NCBI RefSeq assembly: GCF_014648495.1
Contig: NZ_BMRF01000010.1
Coordinates: 124,001-188,000, forward strand
Reading direction: 5' to 3'
DNA from: Actinomadura cremea
Lineage (GTDB): Bacteria > Actinomycetota > Actinomycetes > Streptosporangiales > Streptosporangiaceae
DNA: 64,000 nucleotides
The stretch's first letter is position 1; the number at the start of each line of letters is the position of its first letter. Positions 50,963 through 59,010 of the stretch are shown here, one piece after another. The notes under the pieces are model-generated. The model searched no databases. It was given only the letters and a program-made list of their open reading frames with translations, and had not been told where the DNA came from. A program made the translations under genes and the position numbers.

Positions 50963-52414
50963 TCAGAGGGTGACGGACGTGGTGGACGGTTCGGCGGGCG
51001 CGGGTGCGGTTCCGCCGGGCTTCGGGGTGCGCAGGACGAGCACGGCGACGGCGAACGCGGCGGCGAGGAGGGCGGCGGCGACGCCGAACGCGAGCCGGTA
51101 GCCGCCGGTCAGCGCGGCCGCCGCGGTCTCCCCGGCGGCGAGCAGCGCGTCGCTGCGGGCGGCGGCGAGGGTGGACAGCACCGCGACGCCGACCGCCATC
51201 CCGATCTGCTGGGTGGTGTTGAACAGGCCGGACGCGAGGCCCGCGTCCTCGGGCCGGGCGTCGGCCATCGCGATGCCGGTCAGCGCGGGCATGACGAGCC
51301 CGCCGCCCGCGATGAGCAGCATCGGCGGGAGCAGGTCGGCGGCGTAGGCGGCGTGCACCGGGACGCGGACGAGCAGGGCCAGCGCGGTGGCGAGCAGGAC
51401 GAGTCCGGCGAGCAGGACGGCCCGTTCGCCGAACCTGTGGGCGAGCCGCGCGTAGACCAGCAGCGAGATCGTCCCGATGGCGACCGCCGCCGGGAGCATC
51501 GCGAGGCCGGTCTCCAGCGCCCCGTAGCCGAGGACCTTCTGCATGTAGAGGGCGACCATGACCTGGAACGAGAACATCGCGGAGAACGCGAGGACCTGGG
51601 CGAGGTAGGCGCCGGCGGCGTTGCGCGTCCGCAGCATGCGCAGCGGCATGAGCGGTGTCCGCGCCCGCGCCTGCCGGACGACGAAGCCCGCGAGCAGCGC
51701 GATCGCGAGGGCGCCCAGGCCGAGGGTGCGGGCGGAGAGCACGCCGTACTGCTCGATCTTCACCACGGTGTAGATGCCGAGCATCAGCCCGGACGTGACG
51801 AGCAGCGCCCCGGCGGCGTCCGCTCCGGCGGCGAGGCCGGCGCCGCGGTCGCGGGGCAGGGCGGGCAGCGCGAGCAGGATCGTCAGCAGGCCGATCGGCA
51901 GGTTGATCAGGAAGATCCAGTGCCAGTTCAGGACGTCGGTGAGGACACCGCCGAGGACCTGCCCGACCGACGCCCCGGCGGCGCCGGTGAAGCTGAAGAT
52001 CCCGATGGCGCGGGCGCGTTCGGCGGGTTCGGTGTAGAGGGTCACGAGGATGCCGAGGACGACCGCGGCGGCCATCGCGCTGCCGACGCCCTGCAGGAAG
52101 CGGGCGGCGATCAGCAGGGCGGGGCCGGTGGCGGCGCCGGCGAGCAGCGACGCGGCGGTGAAGACGGCGTTCCCGGCGAGGAACATCGTCTTGCGGCCGA
52201 CGAGGTCGCCGAGGCGCCCGGCGAGCAGCAGCAGGCCGCCGAACGCGATCAGGTACGCGTTGACGGTCCAGCTCAGGCCGGTGGCGGAGAAGCCCAGGTC
52301 GTGCTGGATGGCGGGCAGGGCCACGGTGACGATCGAGCCGTCGAGGATCGTCATCAGCATCGTGGCCGACAGCACGCCGAGCGCGGTGCCGCGCGCTCGC
52401 AGAACGGTGTGCAC
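50963..52414 (-). CDS. DHA2-type MFS multidrug exporter (EmrB/QacA family)
   Basis: The product is 483 residues with 14 predicted helices. Family motifs are LDGSIVTVALPAIQHDLG (motif D1), GGLLLLAGRLGDLVGRKTMF (motif A) and FLQGVGSAMAAAVVLGILVT, with GAAGASVGQVLGGVLTDVLN as motif C. The GTG 52414 is preceded by GGGAG. Directly upstream on the same strand is the MarR-type repressor, the usual local control of drug exporters. The substrate is unknown. Confidence 0.93.
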   Translation of the reverse strand: MHTVLRARGTALGVLSATMLMTILDGSIVTVALPAIQHDLGFSATGLSWTVNAYLIAFGGLLLLAGRLGDLVGRKTMFLAGNAVFTAASLLAGAATGPALLIAARFLQGVGSAMAAAVVLGILVTLYTEPAERARAIGIFSFTGAAGASVGQVLGGVLTDVLNWHWIFLINLPIGLLTILLALPALPRDRGAGLAAGADAAGALLVTSGLMLGIYTVVKIEQYGVLSARTLGLGALAIALLAGFVVRQARARTPLMPLRMLRTRNAAGAYLAQVLAFSAMFSFQVMVALYMQKVLGYGALETGLAMLPAAVAIGTISLLVYARLAHRFGERAVLLAGLVLLATALALLVRVPVHAAYAADLLPPMLLIAGGGLVMPALTGIAMADARPEDAGLASGLFNTTQQIGMAVGVAVLSTLAAARSDALLAAGETAAAALTGGYRLAFGVAAALLAAAFAVAVLVLRTPKPGGTAPAPAEPSTTSVTL

Positions 52415-52449
52415 GGGTGTCTCCCATCGTGGGTCGATGGAGAGACGCT

Positions 52450-52482
52450 AGCAGATAGTTTCGTTAGAGACGATCTATAGGC
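52450..52482. promoter_or_regulatory. Likely MarR operator between the regulator and the exporter
   Basis: The segment around AGATAGTTTCGTTAGAGACG and GATCTATAG contains an imperfect inverted repeat (TAG-TTTCGT against ACGA-TCTA). It lies in the short gap between the MarR stop and the exporter GTG, AT-rich relative to its surroundings, as expected for a repressed promoter. Confidence 0.45.
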
Positions 52483-52485
52483 GGA

Positions 52486-52974
52486 CTATTTTGTACGCTC
52501 CCGGGCCCGCCGCACCGGCTGCGGGTTCTCGACGGGCCTCGCCAGGTGGCCCTCGACGAGCCGGTGCAGCGCGCGGACGAGCACGGCGCGCTCGTCGTCC
52601 GGCAGGGTGCCGAGCGCGGCACCGTGCACGCCGTCGACGATCCGCTGGCTCTCGGCGGCGACCCGCGCGCCCTTCTCGGTGACCGCGATGATGCGGGCGC
52701 GCCGGTCCCGCGCCGACGGGCGCCGCTCGGCTAGCCCCGCCTTCTCCAGGGCGTCCACGGTGACGACCATCGTGGTCTTGTCCATGTCGCCGATCTCGGC
52801 GAGCTGGATCTGCGTCCGCTCCTCCTCGAGGGCGTGGACGAGGACGCAGTGCATCCGCGGCGTCAGCCCGATCTCGGCGAGGGCGGCGGTCATCCGGCTC
52901 TTCAGCGCGAGGCCGGTGTGGTCGAGGAGGAAGGACAGGTCGGTCTCGGCGTTGGTCGGTGCCAGGGCGGTCAT
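52486..52974 (-). CDS. MarR-family transcriptional regulator
   Basis: The product is 162 residues. The winged helix-turn-helix includes LTPRMHCVLVHALEEERTQI, QLAEIGDMDKTTMVVTVDAL and EKAGLAERRPSARDRRARII with the wing SARDRRAR. Long N- and C-terminal helices make the dimer. A leaderless start is likely: TACGCT (minus strand, 52986-52981) lies 6 nt before the ATG at 52974. It should control the DHA2 exporter that follows it. Confidence 0.93.
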   Translation of the reverse strand: MTALAPTNAETDLSFLLDHTGLALKSRMTAALAEIGLTPRMHCVLVHALEEERTQIQLAEIGDMDKTTMVVTVDALEKAGLAERRPSARDRRARIIAVTEKGARVAAESQRIVDGVHGAALGTLPDDERAVLVRALHRLVEGHLARPVENPQPVRRARERTK

Positions 52975-52980
52975 GCGTCC

Positions 52981-52986
52981 AGCGTA
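52981..52986 (-). promoter_or_regulatory. -10 box of the MarR gene
   Basis: TACGCT on the minus strand, 6 nt before the ATG at 52974. Confidence 0.45.
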
Positions 52987-53050
52987 CCCAGCTCGTCCCG
53001 AAGCGGATTATCTCGTGACCATCGCGCGTGCGGCGGGTATCGTGGCGGGC

Positions 53051-53089
53051 ATGAAACCGACCGCGTGCCGCACCTGGTGGCCGTCCTAG
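53051..53089 (+). CDS. trpS leader peptide with tandem tryptophan codons
   Basis: ATG at 53051 opens a 12-codon frame MKPTACRTWWPS ending at TAG 53087-53089. Two adjacent TGG codons (53075-53080) are nine codons in, at the proper distance from the attenuator stems. Two adjacent tryptophans in so short a frame are unlikely by chance, and the frame sits at the base of a four-segment attenuator. It is the translated sensor of Trp-tRNA supply. Confidence 0.88.
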   Translation: MKPTACRTWWPS

Positions 53090-53140
53090 GACGGCCGCAC
53101 CAGCACGCACGCGCACGGGCCGTCCGCCGGGACGGCCCGT
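53075..53140 (+). promoter_or_regulatory. Ribosome-mediated attenuator of trpS
   Basis: Four segments alternate between one 8-mer and its complement. Segment 1, GGCCGTCC, is at 53079-53086 over the Trp codons; segment 2, GGACGGCC, at 53089-53096; segment 3, GGCCGTCC, at 53118-53125; segment 4, GGACGGCC, at 53130-53137. Segments 3 and 4 lie in an 11-bp terminator stem (53115-53125 with 53130-53140, loop GCCG) followed by CTCCTTTCC. A ribosome stalled at the Trp codons covers segment 1 and lets 2 pair with 3, preventing the terminator. Ribosome-mediated attenuation of a tryptophanyl-tRNA synthetase gene is known in Streptomyces. Confidence 0.9.
53115..53140 (+). terminator. Attenuator terminator stem
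   Basis: A perfect 11-bp stem, ACGGGCCGTCC with GGACGGCCCGT and tetraloop GCCG, followed by a pyrimidine-rich CTCCTTTCCC. It lies 60 nt before trpS. Confidence 0.82.
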
Positions 53141-53199
53141 CTCCTTTCCCGAACCGGGGGCCGCCCGCGGCGGGACGGCCGGAAAAGGAGACACCGCCC

Positions 53200-54246
53200 A
53201 TGGACCCCGTCGTCGACGCCGCCGAGCGGCGCACCCGCGAACTCGAGGGGCGCATCGCCGCCGACCCCGCGGCGTTCCGCGTCCTCACCGGAGACCGCCC
53301 CACCGGCCCCCTGCATCTCGGCCACTACTTCGGCACGCTCGCCAACCGGGTGCGGCTGCAGCGCCTCGGCGTGGACGTGTTCGTCCTGATCGCCGACTAC
53401 CAGGTCCTCACCGACCGGGACGTCGCAGAGCGGCTCCCCGAGCACGTCGATGGCCTCGCCGCCGACTACCTCGCCATCGGGATCGACCCCGCCACCGCGA
53501 CGATCTTCCGGCACAGCGCCGTCCCCGAGCTGAACCAGCTCATGCTGCCCTTCCTGTCCCTGGTGTCGGTCGCCGAGCTGGGCCGCAACCCGACCGTGAA
53601 GGACGAGGTCGCGGCGTCGTCCCAGGCGGCGGTCAGCGGGCTGATGTTCACCTACCCGGTGCACCAGGCCGCCGACATCCTGTTCTGCAAGGCCGATCTC
53701 GTGCCCGTCGGCAAGGACCAGCTGCCGCACCAGGAGGTCACCCGGACGGTCGCGCGCCGGTTCAACGAGCGCTACGGGCCCGTCTTCCCGGTTCCGGACG
53801 CGCTGCTGTCGGGCGCCCCGAACCTGCTCGGCGTGGACGGGCAGAAGATGAGCAAGAGCCGGGGCAACGCGATCGCGCTGTCGGCGACGCCGGACGACAC
53901 GGCCCGGCTGATCAGGCGCGCGGTGACGGACGCCGACCGGCACATCACCTACGAGCCCGACGCCCGGCCCGGGGTGTCGAACCTCGTGCACCTGGCCGCC
54001 CTCTGCCAGGGCCGCGACCCGCACGCCGTCGCCGCCGACATCGGCGACGGCGGCGCGGCCGGCCTGAAGAAGGTCGCCACCGAGTCGGTGAACGAGTTCC
54101 TGCGGCCGATCCGCGCCCGCCGCGCCGAACTCGCCGCCGACCGGACGCACCTGCGCCGCGTCCTGGCCGACGGGAACGAGCGGGCCCGCGCCGTCGCGTC
54201 CCGGACCCTGGCGGAGGTGCGGGGGGCGATGGCCATGGCGGCCTGA
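53200..54246 (+). CDS. trpS: Tryptophanyl-tRNA synthetase (attenuation-controlled type)
   Basis: The product is 348 residues. Class Ic signatures: RPTGPLHLGHYFG (HIGH motif, about residue 40) and GQKMSKSRGNAI (KMSKS, about 222). FTYPVHQAADILFCKADLVP and VPVGKDQLPHQEVTR match TrpRS substrate-binding regions. The ATG follows AAAAGGAG. Streptomyces species carry two TrpRS genes, one of them attenuated and indolmycin-resistant; the leader here suggests this gene belongs to the inducible type, but resistance cannot be read from the sequence alone. Confidence 0.96.
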   Translation: MDPVVDAAERRTRELEGRIAADPAAFRVLTGDRPTGPLHLGHYFGTLANRVRLQRLGVDVFVLIADYQVLTDRDVAERLPEHVDGLAADYLAIGIDPATATIFRHSAVPELNQLMLPFLSLVSVAELGRNPTVKDEVAASSQAAVSGLMFTYPVHQAADILFCKADLVPVGKDQLPHQEVTRTVARRFNERYGPVFPVPDALLSGAPNLLGVDGQKMSKSRGNAIALSATPDDTARLIRRAVTDADRHITYEPDARPGVSNLVHLAALCQGRDPHAVAADIGDGGAAGLKKVATESVNEFLRPIRARRAELAADRTHLRRVLADGNERARAVASRTLAEVRGAMAMAA

Positions 54247-54256
54247 CCGGACGCGC

Positions 54257-54865
54257 TCAGCCGGGGGCGATGCCGTGCAGGACGGACGCGACGACCTCCG
54301 CGACGGGCACCGGCCGGGACGGTCCGTCCGCGTGCAGCAGCGCGGACAGGACCGCCTCGTGGCAGACCCCGACGATCATCGACGTCGCGGCGTCCACGGA
54401 CGCGCCCGCGGCGAGCCGGCCGAAATCGCGCTCGGCGCGCAGGTAGGCGTGCAGGCGGTCGCGCCACGCCTCGCCCGGTTCGGGCGACGCCGCGAACCGG
54501 GCGAGCACGTCGGGCTGCGCGGTCAGCCCGGCGAGCGCGGGCAGCAGCGCGCGGTGCAGCGCGAGCCCGTGCTCGACGTGCGCGCGCAGGTTCGCCTCGA
54601 GCGTCCCGGCGCCCGGCTCGGGGAGCGGCCCGAGCTCCCGCCCGACGCGCCGCACGCGCGCGTGCAGGGCCAGGGCCAGCAGCTCCTCCTTGCCGTCGAA
54701 GTGGTTGTAGAGGACGCCGTCGGCCACGCCCGCCTCGCGCGCGATCGCCCGCACCGTCAGGCCCGCCGCACCGCGCTCGGACATCATGCGGTCGGCGGTG
54801 GCGATCAGGTGCTCGCGCAGGCTCCGGTCGCCGTGGCGCAGCGCGGCGGCTTTACGTGGTGACAT
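54257..54865 (-). CDS. TetR-family transcriptional regulator
   Basis: The product is 202 residues, ATG at 54865 overlapping the upstream TGA by one base. The N-terminal helix-turn-helix shows LIATADRMMSERGAAGLTVR, AIAREAGVADGVLYNHFDGK and EELLALALHARVRRVGREL. The C-terminal part is the helical ligand-binding domain. It is the last gene of a three-gene minus-strand operon with a SAM methyltransferase and a reductase, and the double palindrome at 56615-56644 upstream of that operon is its likely target. Confidence 0.9.
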   Translation of the reverse strand: MSPRKAAALRHGDRSLREHLIATADRMMSERGAAGLTVRAIAREAGVADGVLYNHFDGKEELLALALHARVRRVGRELGPLPEPGAGTLEANLRAHVEHGLALHRALLPALAGLTAQPDVLARFAASPEPGEAWRDRLHAYLRAERDFGRLAAGASVDAATSMIVGVCHEAVLSALLHADGPSRPVPVAEVVASVLHGIAPG

Positions 54866-55794
54866 CACCCGGCATCGTATTCGTGCAGCTCGAACCCGTG
54901 TTGCCCCAGTTCGTCCAGGAAGTCGGGGCCGACCGCCGTCTCGAGGTGCCGCACGCCGCGCGGCGCCCCGTCCAGCCGCCGGACGGCCAGCGCCGCCACC
55001 AGCCCCGTCGCCCGGCTCTGCCGCCGTCCGGACAGTGCCGCGACCCGCCCGCCGGACGCGGCGGCGACCGCGAAGCCGTCCCCGCCCACGTGGACGCGGG
55101 CGACGGCGGCCCGCAGCCACCGGGCGTCCCGGAACCGGGCGGCGCGGGGGAGCAGCGCGGTCACGGCGCGGGAGTCGAGGGCCAGGCCGGTGCGGACGCG
55201 GCCGGGCAGCGTGTACTGGTCGGGGAACGGGAAGCGGTGCACGCGCCGCGTCCCGTACGGGGGCGGGAACCGGACCGTCCAGGATTCGTCCAGTTCGCGG
55301 AGCGCGCCGAGGGAGTCGAGCGTCCACTCGACGGCGCTCGGGCCGTGCCGTTCGCCGGAGCCGAGCAGGACGCCGATGTCGACGGGCCGTCCGGTCCCGG
55401 CGAACCGGTGCGCGAGCAGGTTCGTGACGCCGGGCGCGAGGCCCACCGACAGGACGGCCGAGGCCCCGTGCGCGGCGGCGACCCCGTCGAGGTCCTCGAT
55501 GCCGCGCAGGATCGGGTGCGACGCCGACACGTCGACGTAGTGGACGCCGCGTTCGAGGCACGCCCGCGCGACCCGTGCGTTCTGCCGCTCGGCGCACATC
55601 ACGACGGCGTCCGCGTCGAGGACCGGGTCGATCGCCCCCGACAGATCGACCCGCAGCGGGATCGTCCCCGGCACCGACCGGGCCTTCGCGAGGTCCCGGC
55701 CCGCGACGACGATCTCCGGCACGGCGCCGCGCAGCCCCGCGACGACCTCCCGGCCGACCGCCCCGTAGCCGCCGAGGACCACCACCCGCCTCAC
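54865..55794 (-). CDS. Saccharopine-dehydrogenase/reductase-like NAD(P)-binding protein
   Basis: The product is 309 residues. The N-terminal Rossmann motif VVVLGGYGAVGREVVAGLRG has GxGxxG-type spacing, followed by IVVAGRDLAKARSVPGTIPL and DADAVVMCAERQNARVARAC. GVHYVDVSASHPILRGIEDL is typical of saccharopine-dehydrogenase-like (Sacchrp_dh_NADP) proteins. The GTG 55794 overlaps the methyltransferase stop by 4 nt. Many actinomycete members act on lipids or small secondary metabolites rather than saccharopine; substrate unknown. Confidence 0.8.
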   Translation of the reverse strand: MRRVVVLGGYGAVGREVVAGLRGAVPEIVVAGRDLAKARSVPGTIPLRVDLSGAIDPVLDADAVVMCAERQNARVARACLERGVHYVDVSASHPILRGIEDLDGVAAAHGASAVLSVGLAPGVTNLLAHRFAGTGRPVDIGVLLGSGERHGPSAVEWTLDSLGALRELDESWTVRFPPPYGTRRVHRFPFPDQYTLPGRVRTGLALDSRAVTALLPRAARFRDARWLRAAVARVHVGGDGFAVAAASGGRVAALSGRRQSRATGLVAALAVRRLDGAPRGVRHLETAVGPDFLDELGQHGFELHEYDAG

Positions 55795-56600
55795 CGGCGC
55801 GCCGTGATCAGCCAGGCCGTGCTCCGCAGCCGGACGGCGCCGTCCCGCTCGAACGGGCGCAGCGCGTCCGCGATCGTCGCGACCAGGTCGTCCCCCTCGC
55901 CGTAGTTGTGGCGGATCGGCCCCCAGGCGGCGAGGAACGCGGCGGCGTCGGCGGCGTCCCGTCCCCACACCTGCTCGGCCTCGACGCGCCGGCTGGTCAC
56001 GGCGCGGAACCCGGCGCCGCCGAGGACCTCGTCCGCGCGGTCGGGGTCGGCGAGGGAGAGCGGGCCGTCGTGCCCGAGCGCGGGTCGCGGGAGCGTCGGG
56101 AGCGCGGCGAACACCGCGCCGAGGTCGCTCTCCCCGGGCGACGCCATCGCCAGGAACGCGGCCCGCCCGCCCTCGGCCAGGGCGCGGTGCACGTTGCCGA
56201 ACGCGGCGACCGGGTCGGCGAAGAACATGATCCCGAACCGGCTGATCGCGACGTCGAAGCCGCCGTCCGGGAACGGGTACAGCTGCGCGTCGCCCCGCTC
56301 GAACCGGACGTTCGCGACGCCCTCGGCCTCGGCCAGGCTCCGCGCCCGGTCGAGCATCGGCGCCGACAGGTCGACGCCGGTCGCCCCGCCGAGGTGCGCC
56401 CGCTCCGCCGCGAGCCGCGTCACCTGCCCGTTCCCGCACCCGATGTCGAGGACGCGGTCGCGCGGGCCGATCGCGGCGGCGTCCAGCAACTGCGGGTTGA
56501 AGCCGCTGTTCACGGCGTCGTACCGGGCGTGGTGGTCGGCCCAGTGCGCGCCCTCGTACCCGTTCCATGCCTCGGCCTGGTGCGTGTTGACGATCTCCAT
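55791..56600 (-). CDS. SAM-dependent class I methyltransferase
   Basis: The product is 269 residues. The Methyltransf_11/25-like core: VLDIGCGNGQVTRLAAERAH (motif I), GVDLSAPMLDRARSLAEAEG (motif II), DVAISRFGIMFFADPVAAFG (motif IV). N-terminal HQAEAWNGYEGAHWADHHAR is seen in a common actinomycete subgroup. The ATG follows GGAGGGGAGCC. It is the first gene of the operon controlled by the palindromic sites upstream. Confidence 0.9.
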   Translation of the reverse strand: MEIVNTHQAEAWNGYEGAHWADHHARYDAVNSGFNPQLLDAAAIGPRDRVLDIGCGNGQVTRLAAERAHLGGATGVDLSAPMLDRARSLAEAEGVANVRFERGDAQLYPFPDGGFDVAISRFGIMFFADPVAAFGNVHRALAEGGRAAFLAMASPGESDLGAVFAALPTLPRPALGHDGPLSLADPDRADEVLGGAGFRAVTSRRVEAEQVWGRDAADAAAFLAAWGPIRHNYGEGDDLVATIADALRPFERDGAVRLRSTAWLITARR

Positions 56601-56614
56601 GGCTCCCCTCCGTC

Positions 56615-56644
56615 ATGAACGCTTGTTCATGAACATGTGTTCAT
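56615..56644. promoter_or_regulatory. Double overlapping palindromic operator
   Basis: Two perfect dyads of the form ATGAAC-N4-GTTCAT, at 56615-56630 and 56629-56644, share two bases. They lie 15-44 nt upstream of the methyltransferase ATG (minus strand). Paired, shared-base sites are a typical TetR-family arrangement with cooperative dimers. Confidence 0.75.
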
Positions 56645-56700
56645 CATGAGCCCGGCGGCGTCCCGCCGTCAAGCCCGCCGGCCGATCTCCCGGCTACGTA

Positions 56701-56727
56701 GAACGGAATCATTCGTTCCCCTATGAT
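56701..56727 (+). promoter_or_regulatory. Promoter and probable operator of the second TetR gene
   Basis: TATGAT (56722-56727) is a -10 box 7 nt before ATG 56735. Just upstream, GAACG (56701-56705) and CGTTC (56714-56718) form the arms of an imperfect 18-bp dyad lying between the expected -35 and -10, suiting autorepression. Confidence 0.55.
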
Positions 56728-56734
56728 GGGCGTC

Positions 56735-57373
56735 ATGGAGAGGACGGCAGCGGCGCCCATGAACGGGCGCAAGGCGCAGGCGGCCCGCAACGACGAACTG
56801 ATCCGGGAGGCGGCGCGCGCGGTGTTCACGGCGGATCCGGGCGCGCCGATCTCGGCCGTGGCCGAGCACGCCGGGGTGGGGATCAGCGCGCTCTACCGCC
56901 GGTACAAGAGCAAGGAGGTGCTGCTCCAGTCCCTCGCGGACGAGGGCATGGACCGCTACCTCGCCGAGGTCGAGCGGGCCCTCGCCGACGACGGCGACCC
57001 GTGGGAGGCGTTCGCCGCGTTCATGCGCCGCTGCCTGGACATCGGCGCCGGCTCGCTGACGATGCGGCTCGCCGGGAGCTTCGAGGTCACCGAGGAGATG
57101 GGCGCCAAGGGCCGCGATCTCCACGCGGCCACCGAACGGCTCCTGGACCGGACGAAGGGGGCCGGGGCGCTGCGGCCCGAGATCGCGGTCGGCGACGTCT
57201 CCGTCCTGCTGGAGCACCTGCACACGATCCGGATCGGCGACGACGCGCGGATGAACCGGTTGCAGCACCGTTACCTCGCCCTCCTGCTGGACGCCCTGCG
57301 CCTGACGGACGCGGCGGAACTGCCGGGCCCTCCCCCCGGCTGGCAGGAACTCCGGGGGCGGTATGACGACTGA
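56735..57373 (+). CDS. TetR-family transcriptional regulator
   Basis: The product is about 212 residues from ATG 56735 (ATGs at 56723 and 56726 lie inside the -10 box). The helix-turn-helix shows LIREAARAVFTADPGAPISA, VAEHAGVGISALYRRYKSKE and VLLQSLADEGMDRYLAEVER. The C-terminal ligand domain is helical with a long last helix. It is divergent from the methyltransferase operon and overlaps the next gene by 11 nt, so the pair are co-expressed. Confidence 0.9.
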   Translation: MERTAAAPMNGRKAQAARNDELIREAARAVFTADPGAPISAVAEHAGVGISALYRRYKSKEVLLQSLADEGMDRYLAEVERALADDGDPWEAFAAFMRRCLDIGAGSLTMRLAGSFEVTEEMGAKGRDLHAATERLLDRTKGAGALRPEIAVGDVSVLLEHLHTIRIGDDARMNRLQHRYLALLLDALRLTDAAELPGPPPGWQELRGRYDD

Positions 57374-58466
57374 ACCGGTACTCGGGAAGCGGGAGCTGAA
57401 CAGGGCGCTGCTCACACGGCAGATGCTGCTGCGGCGCGAGCCGGTGGGCGCGCTGGAGGCGATCGAGCGGCTCGTCGGGATGCAGTCGCAGGCGCCGAAC
57501 CCGCCGTACATCGGATTGTGGAGCCGGGTGGAGGGCTTCGACTTCGCCGAGGTGTCGCGGCTGATGACCGAACGGCGGGTGCTGCGGATCGTCGTCATGC
57601 GCGGCACCCTGCACCTGGTCAGCGCCCGGGACGCGCACGTCCTGCGCCCGCTGACCCAGACGATCCTGGACCGGTACGTGGCCGGGCCGGCGGGCCGGGG
57701 CCTGGACGGCGCCGACCTGCCGGCGGTCGTGGACGCGGCCCGCGCCCTGCTGGAGGAGGAGCCGCGCTCGGACAAGGAGCTGCGAGGGCTGCTGGCCGAA
57801 CGGTGGCCCGAGCAGGACGCGGCGCTGCTCGGCTGGGCCGTCCGGCTGGCCCTGCCGCTGGTGCAGGTGCCGCCGCGCGGCCTGTGGGGGAAGGCGGGGA
57901 CGGCGCGGCACACCACGCTCGGCGCGTGGCTCGGCGACGGCCCGGCCGTGGAGCCGTCGATCGACGAGATGGTGCTGCGCTACCTGGGGGCGTTCGGCCC
58001 GGCGAGCGTGCAGGACGCCCAGCAGTGGTCCGGGATGACGGGGCTCGGCGAGGTCGTGGAGCGGCTCGGACCGAAGCTGGTCCGGTTCCGGGACGAGCGG
58101 GGCCGCGCCCTCTACGACCTGCCGGAGGCCCCGCGTCCGGGACCGGACGAGCCCGCGCCCGTCCGGTTCGTCCCGGAGTTCGACAACCTGACCCTCGCGC
58201 ACGCCGACCGGACCCGGATCGTCTCCGAGGAGCACCGCAAGCGGATCTTCACGGTGAACGGGATCATCCGCGCGACGTTCCTGGTGGACGGCTTCGTCCA
58301 CGGCATGTGGAAGGCGGAGAAGCGGCGCGGGGAGGCGACGCTGCGGATCGACCCGTTCGCCCCGGTCGCGAAACCGGAGCGGGCGGCCCTGGAGGAAGAG
58401 GGGCTGCGGCTGCTCGCGGCCGTCCATCCGGACGCGAAGGCGCACGCCGTCGAGTTCCTGAGCTGA
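57363..58466 (+). CDS. AlkZ/YcaQ-like winged-helix DNA glycosylase family protein
   Basis: The product is 367 residues. It belongs to the HTH_42/AlkZ family: RLVGMQSQAPNPPYIGLWSR carries the QxQ catalytic motif (Q-S-Q) used by AlkZ/AZL enzymes to unhook bulky DNA adducts and interstrand cross-links. Further on, RGTLHLVSARDAHVLRPLTQ and LVRFRDERGRALYDLPEAPR match the winged-helix repeats. It overlaps a TetR gene, which suggests inducible expression under genotoxin or self-made antibiotic exposure. The exact lesion is unknown. Confidence 0.85.
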   Translation: MTTEPVLGKRELNRALLTRQMLLRREPVGALEAIERLVGMQSQAPNPPYIGLWSRVEGFDFAEVSRLMTERRVLRIVVMRGTLHLVSARDAHVLRPLTQTILDRYVAGPAGRGLDGADLPAVVDAARALLEEEPRSDKELRGLLAERWPEQDAALLGWAVRLALPLVQVPPRGLWGKAGTARHTTLGAWLGDGPAVEPSIDEMVLRYLGAFGPASVQDAQQWSGMTGLGEVVERLGPKLVRFRDERGRALYDLPEAPRPGPDEPAPVRFVPEFDNLTLAHADRTRIVSEEHRKRIFTVNGIIRATFLVDGFVHGMWKAEKRRGEATLRIDPFAPVAKPERAALEEEGLRLLAAVHPDAKAHAVEFLS

Positions 58467-58521
58467 CCCGCGGCGTCCACGCCGCCCGCGAGCCCGCGCG
58501 GCGTCGCCCGTCCGGCGGCCG

Positions 58522-59010
58522 TCAGCCGTCGCCGCGGGCGCAGGGTGCCTCGTGCCGCGGGTCGAGCGAGTCCAGCAGGGCGTGCAGCGTCTCGCGGAAC
58601 TCCAGCATCCGCTCGCGGGTCAGCGGGTCGAACAGGTGCCGCCGGACCTCGGCGACATGGCCGGGCGCGGCCTCGACGAGCACGTCGAGGCCCGCGTCGG
58701 TCAGTTCGGCGATCGTGGTGCGGCGGTCGGTGGGGTGCTTGGAGCGGCGCACCCAGCCGGCCGCCTCCAGCCGGTTGACGGCGTGCGACAGGCGGCTCGG
58801 GGAGGAGTGGACGACCTCCGCCAGTTCGGACATCGTGCGCGCGCGCCCGGGGGACTCCGAGAGCATCGCGAGGATCATGTAGTACGCGTGCGGCATCCCC
58901 GAGTCGCGCTGGAGCTGGCGGTCCAGGGCCTCGTTGAGCAGCCGCGACGTCCACAGGAACGCGCGCCAGGTCTCCTGCTCGTCGTCGTCGAGCCACCGGG
59001 GATCCGCCAT
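58522..59010 (-). CDS. MarR-family regulator, divergent from the DODA dioxygenase
   Basis: The product is 162 residues. The winged helix shows SGMPHAYYMILAMLSESPGR, TMSELAEVVHSSPSRLSHAV and NRLEAAGWVRRSKHPTDRRT with the wing HPTDRRT. The long dimer helices lie at both ends. The ATG at 59010 has TAGACT (minus, 59022-59017) 6 nt upstream, and GGAGG also lies in this gap. The shared upstream region holds two dyads (59040-59050, 59047-59058) that this protein probably binds. Confidence 0.92.
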   Translation of the reverse strand: MADPRWLDDDEQETWRAFLWTSRLLNEALDRQLQRDSGMPHAYYMILAMLSESPGRARTMSELAEVVHSSPSRLSHAVNRLEAAGWVRRSKHPTDRRTTIAELTDAGLDVLVEAAPGHVAEVRRHLFDPLTRERMLEFRETLHALLDSLDPRHEAPCARGDG

